Counted from the stretch's first letter, positions 1-8,932 are shown. The stretch: DNA of 64,000 nucleotides from Enterobacter cloacae complex sp. ECNIH7 (GCF_002208095.1 NZ_CP017990.1:2294001-2358000), one strand, 5' to 3'. Notes: generated by a model not told the origin, from the letters alone. Program-made: numbers and translations.

Positions 1-485
1 TTAATATACACCGCTTCGTTGCCGTATTTGCTGACCACGTTTTTCAGGCTGGCGGTGATGGCGTCCAGCGCTTCATCCCATGTGATGCGCTCGAACTTGC
101 CTTCACCGCGTTTGCCCACGCGTTTCATCGGGTAGTTGAGACGGTCAGGGTGATTGATCCGACGGCGAATAGAACGCCCGCGCAGGCAGGCGCGCACCTG
201 ATGGTTACCGTAAATATCTTCACCTGTGTTATCCGTTTCGACCCAGTACACTTCGTCGTCGCGGACGTGCAGACGCAGCGCGCAGCGGCTGCCGCAGTTG
301 ACCGAGCAGGCGCCCCACACCACTTTATCTTCAACAGGCTGGACGGCGTTCTTCACCGCCGCGGCGGCGCTTTTTAAACCAAAAGGAAGCGAGATCCCAC
401 CGGCGGCCAGCGCCAGAGACCCTATTGCCGTAGATTTCACGAGAGTTCGACGGCTAATCCCGCCGTGATGTTCAGTATCGGACAT
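1..485 (-). CDS. ynfE: Molybdopterin oxidoreductase YnfE (DMSO/selenate reductase family), N-terminal part
   Basis: This is the first ~161 codons of a periplasmic DMSO-reductase-family catalytic subunit; the rest lies beyond the left edge. A twin-arginine signal (SRRTLVK, residues 11-17) is followed by a hydrophobic alanine/glycine stretch, so the folded enzyme is exported by Tat. Cys60, Cys64, Cys68 and Cys100 (WGACSVNCGSRC then RACLRG) form the usual ligand set for the N-terminal [4Fe-4S] cluster. The sequence closely matches E. coli YnfE, which acts with an iron-sulfur subunit (YnfG) and a membrane anchor (YnfH) and is linked to selenate reduction. A near-consensus FNR site lies about 100 bp upstream, which fits anaerobic induction. 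The neighbouring ynfD and ynfC match the E. coli order. YnfF, a close paralogue, cannot be strictly excluded, but position next to ynfD favours YnfE. Confidence 0.93.
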   Translation of the reverse strand, partial: MSDTEHHGGISRRTLVKSTAIGSLALAAGGISLPFGLKSAAAAVKNAVQPVEDKVVWGACSVNCGSRCALRLHVRDDEVYWVETDNTGEDIYGNHQVRACLRGRSIRRRINHPDRLNYPMKRVGKRGEGKFERITWDEALDAITASLKNVVSKYGNEAVYI

Positions 486-580
486 GGCTCACCCCATCAT
501 TATAATTACGTATTATTTTTCCCGAAATGATAACCGGGCTAATGATGGGGTGAGTGTTACTGATTTGGGGGTATTAAATC

Positions 581-594
581 TTAATCCTTATCAA
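581..594 (-). promoter_or_regulatory. Candidate FNR site upstream of ynfE
   Basis: On the minus strand the sequence reads TTGATAAGGATTAA, matching nine of the ten fixed positions of the FNR consensus TTGAT-N4-ATCAA. It is centred about 100 bp before the ynfE start codon. ynfEFGH is FNR-induced in E. coli, so a site is expected here. Binding itself is inferred. Confidence 0.55.
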
Positions 595-616
595 ATCAAA
601 GGGGATTGAGGGTAAA

Positions 617-883
617 TTACTGCGCTTCAGCAGCCCCGTTGCCTGAACGGGTGTACAAAATTTTAAAGGTGTCGTTGGCGCAGTGGCCTACCACCTGCGT
701 GCCCGCCTGGTCGGCCTGATCGTTCGGCACAATGCTCAGCGTAAAACCTGATTCAGGCACACCGTTGTTGATAATTTTCTGCTGAATGTCGCTTTTCACG
801 CGCTCGCAGGAATCCGGTGCCGCCAGCGCGGCCGTTGAGGCACTCATTAACAGCAGGGCGGTAATCCAGGGTAACCGTTTCAT
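617..883 (-). CDS. ynfD: Small exported protein YnfD (DUF1161)
   Basis: An 88-residue protein with a signal peptide (residues 1 to about 21, ending ALAA before PDSCE). The mature part is about 65 residues and has two cysteines (DSCERV and GHCAND) that could form a disulfide in the periplasm. It belongs to the DUF1161 family and sits between ynfE and ynfC as in E. coli. Its biochemical function is not established. The start ATG is preceded by an AGGAG-like ribosome site. The ORF is full length for the family. Confidence 0.88.
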   Translation of the reverse strand: MKRLPWITALLLMSASTAALAAPDSCERVKSDIQQKIINNGVPESGFTLSIVPNDQADQAGTQVVGHCANDTFKILYTRSGNGAAEAQ

Positions 884-987
884 CTGTAGCTCCTTTTCTC
901 TGTGTAGAGATTAATTTTAGCAGGCTTCGTGTAAACAACTGTATTTGCTAATATGATTGGGAATAATCTCCCTGTACGGTAATAAAT

Positions 988-1698
988 GTGAAGAAATACG
1001 CAGCGATAACGCTACTGGCAGCAACACTGGTGGGGTGCGACAACAGCTCCGCGCCGCTGTCGTTTACGCCCGAAATGGCGAGTTTCTCGAACGAATTTGA
1101 TTTTGATCCGCTGCGCGGCCCGGTGAAAGACTTTACCCAGACGCTGTTCAACGAGAAGGGCGAAGTGTCCAAACGGGTCACCGGCACCGTGTCTACGGAA
1201 GGGTGTTTCGATACCCTGGAGCTGCACGACCTGGAGGCCAATACCGGCGTGGCGCTGGTGCTGGATGCCAATTACTACCTTGATGCAGAAACCCAGCAGC
1301 GAAAAGTGAAGCTGCAGGGGAAATGCCAGCTGGCCGAACTGCCGTCAGCCGGGATAACCTGGGATACCGACGACAACGGTTTTGTGGTGGCGGCGCACGG
1401 CAAAGAGATGGAAGTGAAGTATCGCTACGATGCGGACGGCTACCCGCTGGGCAAAACCACCGTCTCCGGGGATCAGCACCTGTCCGTCCAGTCGACGCCG
1501 TCTAAAGACGTTCGCAAAAGAATGGATTACTCGGCGGTGAGCATGTTGAATGATAAGCCGCTGGGCAACGTGAAGCAGAGCTGCGATTACGATCGACACA
1601 ATAATCCGGTGAGCTGCGACCTGACGATCACGGACGATAGCGTCAAACCTGCCGTTGAGCGCAAATACACCATAAAAAACACGATTGAATACTACTGA
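988..1698 (+). CDS. ynfC: UPF0257 lipoprotein YnfC
   Basis: A 236-residue predicted lipoprotein, the same length as E. coli YnfC. The N terminus has a short hydrophobic stretch and the lipobox LVGC, so Cys17 would be the lipidated residue. The first codon is GTG at 988; no ATG gives a complete signal sequence and the alignment with E. coli YnfC supports this start. The body contains the conserved segment beginning LSFTPEMASFSNEFDFDPL. Function is unknown. It is divergent from ynfD and convergent with speG, separated from speG by a shared terminator. Confidence 0.9.
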   Translation: MKKYAAITLLAATLVGCDNSSAPLSFTPEMASFSNEFDFDPLRGPVKDFTQTLFNEKGEVSKRVTGTVSTEGCFDTLELHDLEANTGVALVLDANYYLDAETQQRKVKLQGKCQLAELPSAGITWDTDDNGFVVAAHGKEMEVKYRYDADGYPLGKTTVSGDQHLSVQSTPSKDVRKRMDYSAVSMLNDKPLGNVKQSCDYDRHNNPVSCDLTITDDSVKPAVERKYTIKNTIEYY

Positions 1699-1702
1699 GA
1701 AT

Positions 1703-1730
1703 AAAACCGCGCAGGTTACTGCGCGGTCGG
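1703..1730. terminator. Bidirectional terminator between ynfC and speG
   Basis: The inverted repeat CCGCGCAG (1707-1714) and CTGCGCGG (1719-1726) encloses a 4-base loop that contains part of the speG stop codon. An A-run on the left gives a T-run on the minus strand for speG transcripts; on the plus strand the stem is followed by TCGGTTT. One hairpin can therefore end both converging genes. Confidence 0.75.
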
Positions 1731-2276
1731 TTTCAGCAGGCTGGCGCCTGACGGTTTGTGTCCGGCCAGGTGCTGATGCTGGAAGATGCACATGCGAATG
1801 GTATTGCGGTATTCGCCGTTGATAAAGAACTCGTGAATCAGCTCGCCTTCCACCATAAAGCCCAGCTTGCGGTAGATATGGATCGCTTTCTCGTTCTCTT
1901 TATCCACGATCAGGTAAAGCTTGTAGAGGTTCAGGACGTTAAATCCATAATCCATCGCCAGCTTCGCTGCCCGTGAGGCAAGGCCTTTTCCCTGATGTTC
2001 AGGGGAGATGATGATCTGAAACTCCGCCCGACGGTGAACATGGTTGATTTCAACCAGCTCCACAAGTCCGGCTTTTTCGCCTTCACACTCCACCACAAAA
2101 CGACGTTCACTCTGATCGTGAATGTGCTTATCGTAGAGATCGGACAGCTCAACAAAAGCCTCGTACGGCTCTTCGAACCAGTAGCGCATCACGCTGGCGT
2201 TATTGTCGAGCTGGTGGACGAAGCGCAGGTCTTCACGCTCCAGCGGACGAAGCTTAACGTCGCAGGGCGCCGACAT
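1716..2276 (-). CDS. speG: Spermidine N1-acetyltransferase SpeG
   Basis: A 186-residue GNAT-family enzyme, the same length as E. coli SpeG. It transfers acetyl from acetyl-CoA to spermidine (and spermine), relieving polyamine toxicity in the cytoplasm. The acetyl-CoA pyrophosphate loop is visible as [14 protein letters not shown], and the N-terminal region [30 protein letters not shown] matches E. coli in two adjoining stretches. The ATG at 2276 overlaps the ynfB stop codon by one base (TAATG), so translation is probably coupled to ynfB. The gene is complete. Confidence 0.96.
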   Translation of the reverse strand: MSAPCDVKLRPLEREDLRFVHQLDNNASVMRYWFEEPYEAFVELSDLYDKHIHDQSERRFVVECEGEKAGLVELVEINHVHRRAEFQIIISPEHQGKGLASRAAKLAMDYGFNVLNLYKLYLIVDKENEKAIHIYRKLGFMVEGELIHEFFINGEYRNTIRMCIFQHQHLAGHKPSGASLLKPTAQ

Positions 2277-2614
2277 TACGGGGCTACCGTGCGGCCAGTG
2301 CGGCGATCCAGGCAGCGCAGGGTGTTTGGCTCCCAGTAGGCGTTGACGTTTGCACTTTGCTGGCACTTATCGCGCGCGTCAAAAGCGACATCTTCTTTAT
2401 CCCACTCTTTCTCAGCACGTTTGTTGACCTTGTGGCGAAGGCTGCGGGTGTCATTCCATTGTTCTTTGTCCATAGCGGCGTTCTGGCGGCTTTGCGCGCT
2501 GTCACCAGACTCAATTATGAGCTTGCTGGTTTCCGCTGTCGCAGAGGCGGCAAAGGCGAACGATGACAGCGCCAGCAGGGCTGTCAGACAAAGGCGTTTG
2601 CTTAATGTGGTCAT
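2276..2614 (-). CDS. ynfB: Small exported protein YnfB (DUF1283)
   Basis: A 112-residue protein with an N-terminal signal peptide of about 27 residues (hydrophobic core [15 protein letters not shown], then ATAE). The mature part is charged and has a cysteine pair (DKCQQ and LRCLDRR). The ATG at 2614 was chosen over an upstream start at 2689 because it follows an AAGGAA ribosome site at good spacing and matches the E. coli start. It forms a transcription unit with speG through a one-base overlap. Function is unknown. Confidence 0.88.
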   Translation of the reverse strand: MTTLSKRLCLTALLALSSFAFAASATAETSKLIIESGDSAQSRQNAAMDKEQWNDTRSLRHKVNKRAEKEWDKEDVAFDARDKCQQSANVNAYWEPNTLRCLDRRTGRTVAP

Positions 2615-2766
2615 AGCGTTTCCTTTTAAACGGGTGCAGATAATCAAGTTATCCCGAACAGATTCTACACCAAAGCGAAAAGACGGCATACCCGCGGAGC
2701 AGGTATGGAAAAGTAAAGGATATCATCAGGTATGATGTCTAAATAAATCCTCACCTGACGTGAAAT

Positions 2767-3093
2767 ATGCTCAAAACGACGCTGCTTTTTTTTGCCACCG
2801 CGCTATGCGAAATCATCGGCTGCTTCCTGCCCTGGCTCTGGCTCAAGAAGGGGGGATCCGTATTGCTGCTCATCCCGGCAAGCGTCGCGCTGGCCCTGTT
2901 TGTCTGGCTGTTAACGCTGCATCCGGCCGCGAGCGGCCGCGTCTACGCCGCTTACGGCGGCGTCTATGTCTGTACCGCGCTGCTGTGGCTACGCGTGGTG
3001 GACGGCGTCAAGCTCAGCGCGTACGACTGGGCCGGCGCGCTGATTGCCCTGTGCGGAATGCTGATTATTGTGGCGGGATGGGGACGGGCCTGA
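2767..3093 (+). CDS. ynfA: Small inner-membrane protein YnfA (UPF0060)
   Basis: A 108-residue protein with four hydrophobic segments (about residues 5-24, 31-51, 60-80, 85-105) and almost no soluble part, matching the UPF0060/YnfA family in length and sequence. YnfA is structurally related to small multidrug-resistance transporters, and homologues have been linked to efflux of toxic cations. Substrate here is unknown. It is transcribed divergently from ynfB and lies just upstream of the rspA promoter region. Confidence 0.92.
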   Translation: MLKTTLLFFATALCEIIGCFLPWLWLKKGGSVLLLIPASVALALFVWLLTLHPAASGRVYAAYGGVYVCTALLWLRVVDGVKLSAYDWAGALIALCGMLIIVAGWGRA

Positions 3094-3130
3094 TCCCCCG
3101 GTTTTGTGATCGTTAGCCGATTTTATGATC

Positions 3131-3155
3131 ATTATACTTGTATGGTAGTCTGGTT
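3131..3155. promoter_or_regulatory. Candidate RspR operator upstream of rspA
   Basis: The rspA leader contains ATACTTGTAT followed directly by GGTAGT. The 8-mer ATGGTAGT at 3142-3149 recurs in inverted form in the rspR leader (10298-10305), and GTATGGT recurs before ydfI (6992-6998). Shared motifs in front of the regulator and its expected targets fit a FadR-family operator. This is inference from sequence sharing only. Confidence 0.35.
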
Positions 3156-3203
3156 AGTGGGTAAGTTTCCAGCATCACAACAAATGATGTAAGGAAAGGA
3201 ATT

Positions 3204-4418
3204 ATGAAGATTGTCGCGGCTGACGTGTTTGTTACCTGCCCGGGGCGGAACTTTGTCACCCTTAAAATCACCACCGACGAGGGGATTGTCGGTCTCGGTG
3301 ACGCTACGCTGAACGGGCGTGAACTCTCCGTTGCTTCCTACCTGAAAGACCACCTCTGCCCGCAGCTAATTGGCCGCGATGCGCACCGCATCGAAGACGT
3401 CTGGCAGTTCTTCTATAAAGGCGCCTACTGGCGTCGCGGTCCGGTCACCATGTCGGCCATCTCCGCCGTGGACATGGCGCTGTGGGACATCAAAGCCAAA
3501 GCGGCCAACATGCCGCTCTACCAGCTGCTGGGCGGCGCATCCCGCGAAGGCGTGATGGTTTACTGCCACACCACCGGTCACACCATTGACGACGTGCTGG
3601 AAGATTACGCCCGCCATAAAGAGATGGGCTTCAAGGCGATCCGCGTGCAGTGCGGCGTGCCGGGCATGAAAACCACCTACGGCATGGCCAAAGGGAAGGG
3701 ACTTGCCTACGAGCCTGCGACCAAAGGCGACTGGCCGGAAGAGCAGCTCTGGTCCACCGAAAAATACCTCGATTTCACACCGAAGCTGTTCGACGCGGTG
3801 CGCAGTAAATTCGGCTTCAATGAACATCTTCTGCATGACATGCACCACCGCCTGACGCCAATCGAAGCGGCGCGCTTCGGCAAGAGCATTGAAGAATTCC
3901 GCATGTTCTGGATGGAAGATCCAACGCCTGCGGAAAACCAGGCCTGCTTCCGCCTCATTCGCCAGCACACCTTCACGCCAATTGCCGTGGGCGAAGTGTT
4001 TAACAGCATCTGGGACTGCAAGCAGCTCATCGAAGAGCAGCTCATCGACTATATCCGCACCACCATTACCCACGCGGGCGGGATCACCGGGATGCGTCGC
4101 ATCGCGGACTTCGCCTCGCTCTACCAGGTGCGAACCGGCTCGCACGGTCCGTCGGATCTCTCGCCTGTATGCCACGCCGCCGCGCTGCATTTCGACCTGT
4201 GGGTGCCAAACTTTGGCGTCCAGGAATATATGGGCTACTCCGAACAGATGCTGGAAGTCTTCCCGCACAGCTGGCGCTTTGATAACGGCTACATGCATCC
4301 GGGCGACAAGCCGGGGCTGGGCATCGAGTTTGATGAAAAACTGGCGGCGAAATACCCCTACGATCCGGCCTATCTGCCGGTGGCCCGTCTTGAAGACGGC
4401 ACGCTGTGGAACTGGTAA
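3204..4418 (+). CDS. rspA: Starvation-sensing protein RspA / D-mannonate dehydratase family (ManD)
   Basis: A 404-residue enolase-superfamily protein of the ManD subgroup. The N-terminal capping domain (about 1-120) is followed by a TIM barrel with the expected carboxylate metal ligands (around MEDPTPAE and AVGEVF) and the ManD-type segments [11 protein letters not shown] and [15 protein letters not shown]. Family members dehydrate D-mannonate or related aldonates to 2-keto-3-deoxy acids; many RspA-type enzymes are slow, and the physiological substrate is uncertain. It heads a run of rspA-rspB-ydfJ, with rspB starting 14 bp after its stop. A strong AGGAAAGGAATT ribosome site precedes the ATG. 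RspR is the expected repressor. Confidence 0.95.
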   Translation: MKIVAADVFVTCPGRNFVTLKITTDEGIVGLGDATLNGRELSVASYLKDHLCPQLIGRDAHRIEDVWQFFYKGAYWRRGPVTMSAISAVDMALWDIKAKAANMPLYQLLGGASREGVMVYCHTTGHTIDDVLEDYARHKEMGFKAIRVQCGVPGMKTTYGMAKGKGLAYEPATKGDWPEEQLWSTEKYLDFTPKLFDAVRSKFGFNEHLLHDMHHRLTPIEAARFGKSIEEFRMFWMEDPTPAENQACFRLIRQHTFTPIAVGEVFNSIWDCKQLIEEQLIDYIRTTITHAGGITGMRRIADFASLYQVRTGSHGPSDLSPVCHAAALHFDLWVPNFGVQEYMGYSEQMLEVFPHSWRFDNGYMHPGDKPGLGIEFDEKLAAKYPYDPAYLPVARLEDGTLWNW

Positions 4419-4432
4419 ACGAGGAGCGAACG

Positions 4433-5452
4433 ATGAAAAGCGTAGTGATTCAACAGCCGAACGAACTGGTGATTGAAGAGCGGCCACTTCCGCAGCCAGG
4501 CCCGGGTGAAGTTCGCGTTAAAATCACGCTGGCGGGGATCTGCGGTTCGGACAGCCACATCTATCGCGGCCATAACCCGTTTGCGAAGTATCCACGCACG
4601 ATCGGGCACGAGTTTTTTGGCGTGATTGACGCCGTGGGCGAGGGCGTAGACAGCGCCCGTCTGGGCCAGCGCGTCTCGGTCGATCCGGTGATCAGCTGCG
4701 GACACTGTTATCCGTGTTCCGTCGGAAAACCGAACGTCTGCACCTCGCTGGTGGTGCTGGGCGTACACCGCGACGGGGGCTTCAGCGAATACGCGGCGGT
4801 ACCCGCTAAAAATGCCTGGCCTATCCCCGATGACATTCCGGATAGACACGCCGTCATGGTGGAGCCCTTCACCATCGCCGCCAACGTGACGGGACAGGCT
4901 TGCCCCACCGGGCAGGACGTCGCGCTGGTTTACGGCGCAGGGCCGATGGGGCTGGTCACCGTGCAGGCGCTGAAGGGCGTCTATAAGGTGAAGCAGGTTA
5001 TCGTGGTTGACCGCATCGACGAACGCCTGAAAATGGCCCAGCGCAGCGGTGCGGACTGGGTGTTGAATAACAGCGAACAGTCGCTGCAGGCCGCGCTGGA
5101 CGAAAAAGGCATCAAGCCGACGTTAATCATTGATGCCGCCTGTCACCCGGCGATTTTGCAGGAAGCGATAACCCTGGCCTCTCCGGCGGCGCGTATCGTG
5201 CTGATGGGCTTCTCCAGCGAGCCAAGCCAGATTGTCCAGCAGGGCATCACCGGCAAAGAGCTGGCGATCTTCTCCTCGCGCCTCAATGCCAACAAATTCC
5301 CGGTCGTCATCGACTGGCTGAAAAAAGGGCTGATCGACCCGGAAAAACTGATCACTCATGCATTTGACTATCACCATGTAACAGACGCCATTGAGCTGTT
5401 TGAGAAAGACCAGCGGCAGTGCTGCAAAGTCTTGCTCACGTTCGGGCAATAA
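4433..5452 (+). CDS. rspB: Zinc-dependent alcohol dehydrogenase RspB
   Basis: A 339-residue medium-chain dehydrogenase, the same length as E. coli RspB. Catalytic zinc ligands are Cys37 (GICGSD) and His59-Glu60 (GHEF). The structural zinc site is Cys89, Cys92, Cys95 and Cys103. The Rossmann fold is marked by VYGAGPMGLVT. Relatives oxidise sugar acids such as L-gulonate or L-galactonate at C5, so with RspA it probably processes an unusual aldonate for entry into the mannonate pathway; the exact substrate is inferred. The ATG at 4433 follows CGAGGAGCGA, only 14 bp after rspA. A hairpin follows the gene before ydfJ. Confidence 0.94.
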   Translation: MKSVVIQQPNELVIEERPLPQPGPGEVRVKITLAGICGSDSHIYRGHNPFAKYPRTIGHEFFGVIDAVGEGVDSARLGQRVSVDPVISCGHCYPCSVGKPNVCTSLVVLGVHRDGGFSEYAAVPAKNAWPIPDDIPDRHAVMVEPFTIAANVTGQACPTGQDVALVYGAGPMGLVTVQALKGVYKVKQVIVVDRIDERLKMAQRSGADWVLNNSEQSLQAALDEKGIKPTLIIDAACHPAILQEAITLASPAARIVLMGFSSEPSQIVQQGITGKELAIFSSRLNANKFPVVIDWLKKGLIDPEKLITHAFDYHHVTDAIELFEKDQRQCCKVLLTFGQ

Positions 5453-5467
5453 TTATTTACGCGGTTA

Positions 5468-5489
5468 AGAGCCTGCGCAGACAGGCTCT
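5468..5489. other. Intercistronic hairpin between rspB and ydfJ
   Basis: An 8-bp perfect stem, AGAGCCTG and CAGGCTCT with a 6-base loop, lies in the 73-bp gap between rspB and ydfJ. No T-run follows, so it looks more like a processing or 3'-end protecting hairpin inside an operon than a full terminator. It may lower ydfJ expression relative to rspAB. Confidence 0.5.
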
Positions 5490-5525
5490 ATGTGGTACGC
5501 ATCTTACCCTTCAGAGATAGCCATT

Positions 5526-6893
5526 ATGACGCAAGCACAACCTCAAAGAACCACCTCCGATCTGGTGAAAGCCGCCGTTTCCGGCTGGCTGGGCACCGCC
5601 CTGGAGTTTATGGACTTTCAGCTTTACTCGCTGGGGGCTGCCCTGGTCTTTCACGAGATCTTCTTCCCGGAGCAGTCAGCCGCGATGGCGCTGATCCTCG
5701 CGATGGGGACATACGGCGCAGGCTACATAGCACGCATTGTCGGCGCCTTTATATTCGGCAGAATGGGCGACAGCATTGGCCGTAAGAAGGTGCTGTTTAT
5801 CACCATCACCATGATGGGGATCTGCACCACGCTGATTGGCGTTCTGCCGACCTACGCGCAGATCGGGATTTTTGCTCCCGTTCTGCTGGTGACGCTGCGT
5901 ATCATCCAGGGCCTGGGAGCCGGGGCGGAGATCTCCGGGGCCGGGACCATGCTGGCGGAGTACGCGCCGAAAGGCAAACGCGGCATTATCTCCTCGCTGG
6001 TGGCGATGGGCACAAACTGCGGGACGCTGAGCGCAACGGCGATCTGGGCGGTAATGTTCTTTGCCCTCGACCGTGAAGAGCTGATTGCCTGGGGCTGGCG
6101 CGTGCCGTTCCTCGCCAGCGTCGTGGTGATGATTTTCGCCATCTGGCTGCGAATGAACCTGAAAGAGAGCCCGGTGTTTGAGAAAGTGAACGACGCGCAA
6201 AGCGTGCAGCCGGACACTTCGCTCGGTTCAATGGTGAAAAGTAAATCCTTCTGGCTGGCGACCGGCCTGCGGTTTGGCCAGGCGGGCAACTCGGGTCTGA
6301 TCCAGACGTTCCTGGCGGGATATCTAGTCCAGACGCTGCTGTTCGATAAAGCCATCCCGACCGACGCGCTGATGATAAGCTCCATTCTCGGGTTTATCTC
6401 CATTCCGCTGCTGGGCTGGCTTTCCGATAAAGTAGGGCGCCGTCTGCCGTACATTATCCTCAATATCTCCGCCATTCTTCTCGCGTATCCGATGCTGTCG
6501 ATCATCGTCGATAAGAGCTATGCGCCGGGGACAATCATGCTCTCGAACATCGTTATCCATAACTTCGCCGTGCTGGGGCTGTTTGCGCTGGAAAATATCA
6601 CCATGGCGGAGATGTTTGGCTCGCGAAATCGCTTTACCCGTATGGCTATCTCGAAAGAGGCGGGCGGTCTGGTGGCGGTGGGCTTTGGTCCGGTGCTGGC
6701 GGGGATCTTCTGCAATATGACCGGCTCCTGGTGGCCGATTGTCGCCATGCTGGTGGCCTATTCCGCGATTGGGCTGGTCTCGGCGATCCTGATGCCGGAA
6801 GTGCGCGACCGTGATTTGAACGCGGCGCAAGACGCAGCGGAGTCCGCACCAGAAGAGAGTGTGGGTTACGGCGCGGTCTCCTCGCGGCGCTAG
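5526..6893 (+). CDS. ydfJ: MFS metabolite:H+ symporter YdfJ, intact
   Basis: A 455-residue inner-membrane transporter of the metabolite:H+ symporter family with about twelve hydrophobic segments. The MFS loop signature appears as GRMGDSIGRKKVLF between helices 2 and 3, and a second copy as GWLSDKVGRRLPYI. The ATG at 5526 matches the YdfJ N terminus (MTQAQPQRTTSDLVKAAVSG). The position beside rspB and ydfI suggests uptake of a sugar acid used by these enzymes; substrate is inferred. In E. coli K-12 this gene is cut by the Qin prophage, whereas the copy here is uninterrupted. Confidence 0.9.
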   Translation: MTQAQPQRTTSDLVKAAVSGWLGTALEFMDFQLYSLGAALVFHEIFFPEQSAAMALILAMGTYGAGYIARIVGAFIFGRMGDSIGRKKVLFITITMMGICTTLIGVLPTYAQIGIFAPVLLVTLRIIQGLGAGAEISGAGTMLAEYAPKGKRGIISSLVAMGTNCGTLSATAIWAVMFFALDREELIAWGWRVPFLASVVVMIFAIWLRMNLKESPVFEKVNDAQSVQPDTSLGSMVKSKSFWLATGLRFGQAGNSGLIQTFLAGYLVQTLLFDKAIPTDALMISSILGFISIPLLGWLSDKVGRRLPYIILNISAILLAYPMLSIIVDKSYAPGTIMLSNIVIHNFAVLGLFALENITMAEMFGSRNRFTRMAISKEAGGLVAVGFGPVLAGIFCNMTGSWWPIVAMLVAYSAIGLVSAILMPEVRDRDLNAAQDAAESAPEESVGYGAVSSRR

Positions 6894-6914
6894 TGGTTCA
6901 TAACTTGCGTGACC

Positions 6915-6943
6915 TGTCACACAACTTTAGCTGTATGTCACAC
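6915..6943. repeat. Direct repeat TGTCACAC, copies 21 bp apart, upstream of ydfI
   Basis: TGTCACAC occurs at 6915-6922 and again at 6936-6943, exactly 21 bp apart, or two helical turns. The first copy also forms the inverted repeat GTGACCTGTCAC. The spacing is typical of tandem activator sites, but the regulator is not known. The pair lies about 170-200 bp before ydfI. Confidence 0.4.
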
Positions 6944-7020
6944 CACATGAGCAAAAGTTAATATAAATCAAAATCTCAAACGGCAGTATCAGTATGGTTG
7001 ATGGCAGTTACTTTTTTACC

Positions 7021-7081
7021 CCAACTGCCATTCTAGTTGGTGTAGTCAGCAGGCGCTGCCGCTTCTGAAGGCGCGGCAGCG
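7021..7081. other. Two hairpins in the ydfJ-ydfI gap / ydfI leader
   Basis: The first hairpin pairs CCAACT (7021-7026) with AGTTGG (7035-7040). The second pairs CGCTGCCGC (7054-7062) with GCGGCAGCG (7073-7081). Neither has a clear T-run after it, so they may be a weak terminator for ydfJ or secondary structure in the ydfI leader. Confidence 0.4.
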
Positions 7082-7113
7082 GTCCACGGCTTTCTAATTA
7101 ACGAGTCTTAATC

Positions 7114-8577
7114 ATGGAAAACACCTTATTACAGGCCAACGCGACGCTGCCTCAGTACGATCGCGACAGCCTTCAACCACGCATTGTTCATCTGGGTTTT
7201 GGCGCCTTTCACCGGGCGCACCAGGCGGTATACGCCGACATCCTCGCCGCTGAGCACGGCAGCGACTGGGGCTACTGTGAGGTTAACCTGATTGGCGGCG
7301 AGCGGCAGATTGCCGATCTGAACGCGCAGGATAACCTGTACACCGTGGCGGAGATGTCTGCTGACGCATGGACATCCCGCGTGGTTGGCGTGGTTAAAAA
7401 AGCGCTGCATGCACAGGTCGACGGGCTGGAGTGCGTGCTGGCGGCGATGTGCGAACCGCAGGTGGCAATTGTCTCGCTGACCATCACCGAGAAAGGGTAC
7501 TGCCACTCACCGGCGACAGGACAACTGATGCTCGATCACCCGTTTATCGTCGCCGACCTGCAAAACCCGCACCAGCCGAAATCCGCGCCGGGCGTGGTGG
7601 TGGAAGCGCTGGCGCGTCGCAAAGCGGCGGGTCTGCCCGCGTTTAGCGTGATGTCCTGCGACAACATGCCGGAGAACGGCCACGTGATGCGCAATGTGAC
7701 CTGCGCTTACGCCCGAGCGGTAGACGGCGAGCTGGCGGACTGGATCGAGGCTAACGTCACCTTCCCGTCAACCATGGTGGATCGCATCGTGCCGGCGGTC
7801 ACTCCCGATACGCTGGATAAAATTGAGCAGCTGACCGGCGTGCGTGATCCGGCGGCGGTCGCCTGTGAACCGTTCCGCCAGTGGGTGATCGAGGATAACT
7901 TTGTGGCAGGACGTCCAGAGTGGGAAAAAGCCGGTGCCGAGCTGGTGTCAGACGTGATCCCGTTTGAAGAGATGAAGCTGCGCATGCTCAACGGCAGCCA
8001 CTCCTTCCTGGCGTACCTGGGCTATCTGGCCGGTTACCCGCATATCAACGACTGTATGGAAGATGAGAACTACCGCCTCGCCGCGCATACGCTGATGCTT
8101 AACGAGCAGGCGCCCACGCTGAAAGTGAAGGGTGTTGATTTAGGTCGCTATGCCGATCTCCTGATTGCCCGCTACAGCAACCCGGCCCTGCGCCATCGGA
8201 CATGGCAAATCGCGATGGACGGCAGCCAGAAGCTCCCGCAGCGTATGCTGGACTCCGTGCGCTGGCACCTGGTGCATCAGAAGCCTTTCCCACTGCTGGC
8301 GCTGGGCGTGGCAGGGTGGATGCGTTATGTTGGCGGCGTGGACGAGCAGGGTAACGCTATCGACGTGAGCGATCCGCAGCTGGCGGTGATTCAGGCGGCG
8401 GTGAAGGGAAGTGCGGAAGGGGAAAGTCGGGTTAACGCGCTGCTCGGCATTGAGGCCATCTTTGGTAAAGAGTTACCGCAGGAGCCGCGCTTCGTTGCTG
8501 CGGTGATGACCGCGTACCGGACGCTGCTGCAAAAAGGCGCGAAAGCGACCGTGGCGCAGTACGCGTCTCAACGGTAA
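7114..8577 (+). CDS. ydfI: Mannitol dehydrogenase family oxidoreductase YdfI
   Basis: A 487-residue long-chain polyol dehydrogenase related to fructuronate reductase (UxuB) and mannitol dehydrogenase. The N-terminal NAD-binding fold begins [14 protein letters not shown] (about residues 25-38). The C-terminal catalytic domain carries the [16 protein letters not shown] segment with the lysine, asparagine and histidine typical of the family active site. E. coli YdfI is 486 residues. It probably interconverts D-mannonate and D-fructuronate, complementing RspA. It is separated from ydfJ by 220 bp containing hairpins and repeats, so it may have its own promoter. Confidence 0.93.
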   Translation: MENTLLQANATLPQYDRDSLQPRIVHLGFGAFHRAHQAVYADILAAEHGSDWGYCEVNLIGGERQIADLNAQDNLYTVAEMSADAWTSRVVGVVKKALHAQVDGLECVLAAMCEPQVAIVSLTITEKGYCHSPATGQLMLDHPFIVADLQNPHQPKSAPGVVVEALARRKAAGLPAFSVMSCDNMPENGHVMRNVTCAYARAVDGELADWIEANVTFPSTMVDRIVPAVTPDTLDKIEQLTGVRDPAAVACEPFRQWVIEDNFVAGRPEWEKAGAELVSDVIPFEEMKLRMLNGSHSFLAYLGYLAGYPHINDCMEDENYRLAAHTLMLNEQAPTLKVKGVDLGRYADLLIARYSNPALRHRTWQIAMDGSQKLPQRMLDSVRWHLVHQKPFPLLALGVAGWMRYVGGVDEQGNAIDVSDPQLAVIQAAVKGSAEGESRVNALLGIEAIFGKELPQEPRFVAAVMTAYRTLLQKGAKATVAQYASQR

Positions 8578-8583
8578 TTCAGC

Positions 8584-8609
8584 ACATGCCGCCGTGCGCG
8601 GCGGCATGT
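8584..8609. terminator. GC-rich hairpin between ydfI and ydfZ
   Basis: A perfect 11-bp stem (ACATGCCGCCG with CGGCGGCATGT, 4-base loop) sits between the converging ends of ydfI and ydfZ. It lacks a long T-run on either side. A shared transcription end is likely from position and stem strength. Confidence 0.6.
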
Positions 8610-8620
8610 CTGCGCACAGC

Positions 8621-8824
8621 TTAGTGCATACCCAGACGAATCAACTCAATCGGTTCGAACTTACCTTCGCATCCTTCCACTTCAACCGTTTTGCTGCGGC
8701 GCACCTGCGCGGCATCCAGCCCGTCGCTGTGGATCGCTTTAATCACGCCGGTTTTGCCCGTGCCGCTAATCATGACGCGGCTGCCGGTGGTGATTGCATT
8801 GCGGTTACGGTCGTATGTCATCAT
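8621..8824 (-). CDS. ydfZ: YdfZ, small selenium-associated protein
   Basis: A 67-residue protein matching E. coli YdfZ along its whole length ([16 protein letters not shown] at the start, LIRLGMH at the end). It resembles a small beta-rich KOW-like fold. The E. coli protein was reported to bind selenium without encoded selenocysteine; one cysteine (VEGCEG) is present and there is no in-frame TGA. Its expression is strongly FNR-dependent in E. coli. The start at 8824 (MMTYD) gives the same length as E. coli. Confidence 0.92.
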   Translation of the reverse strand: MMTYDRNRNAITTGSRVMISGTGKTGVIKAIHSDGLDAAQVRRSKTVEVEGCEGKFEPIELIRLGMH

Positions 8825-8918
8825 GGTATTTTCTCCTCTCTAACCTGTTCGTTACGGCGCTATTTCGGGTTATGCCGTTCACGGGGCATATAAATACGCC
8901 TGTCCGCGCTTCATGTTT

Positions 8919-8932
8919 TTGTTTTTGATCAA
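8919..8932. promoter_or_regulatory. Candidate FNR site upstream of ydfZ
   Basis: TTGTTTTTGATCAA matches nine of ten fixed positions of TTGAT-N4-ATCAA and lies about 100 bp upstream of ydfZ. ydfZ is a known FNR target in E. coli. The usp gene on the other side starts about 180 bp away and could share control. Binding is inferred. Confidence 0.5.

Noticed and set aside
5453..7113. Prophage or attachment site at ydfJ
   Set aside because: E. coli K-12 has Qin here, but no integrase, phage gene or duplicated attachment core is present in this window.
8621..8824. Selenocysteine coding in ydfZ
   Set aside because: There is no in-frame TGA and no following SECIS-like hairpin; reported selenium association in E. 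coli does not require encoded selenocysteine.
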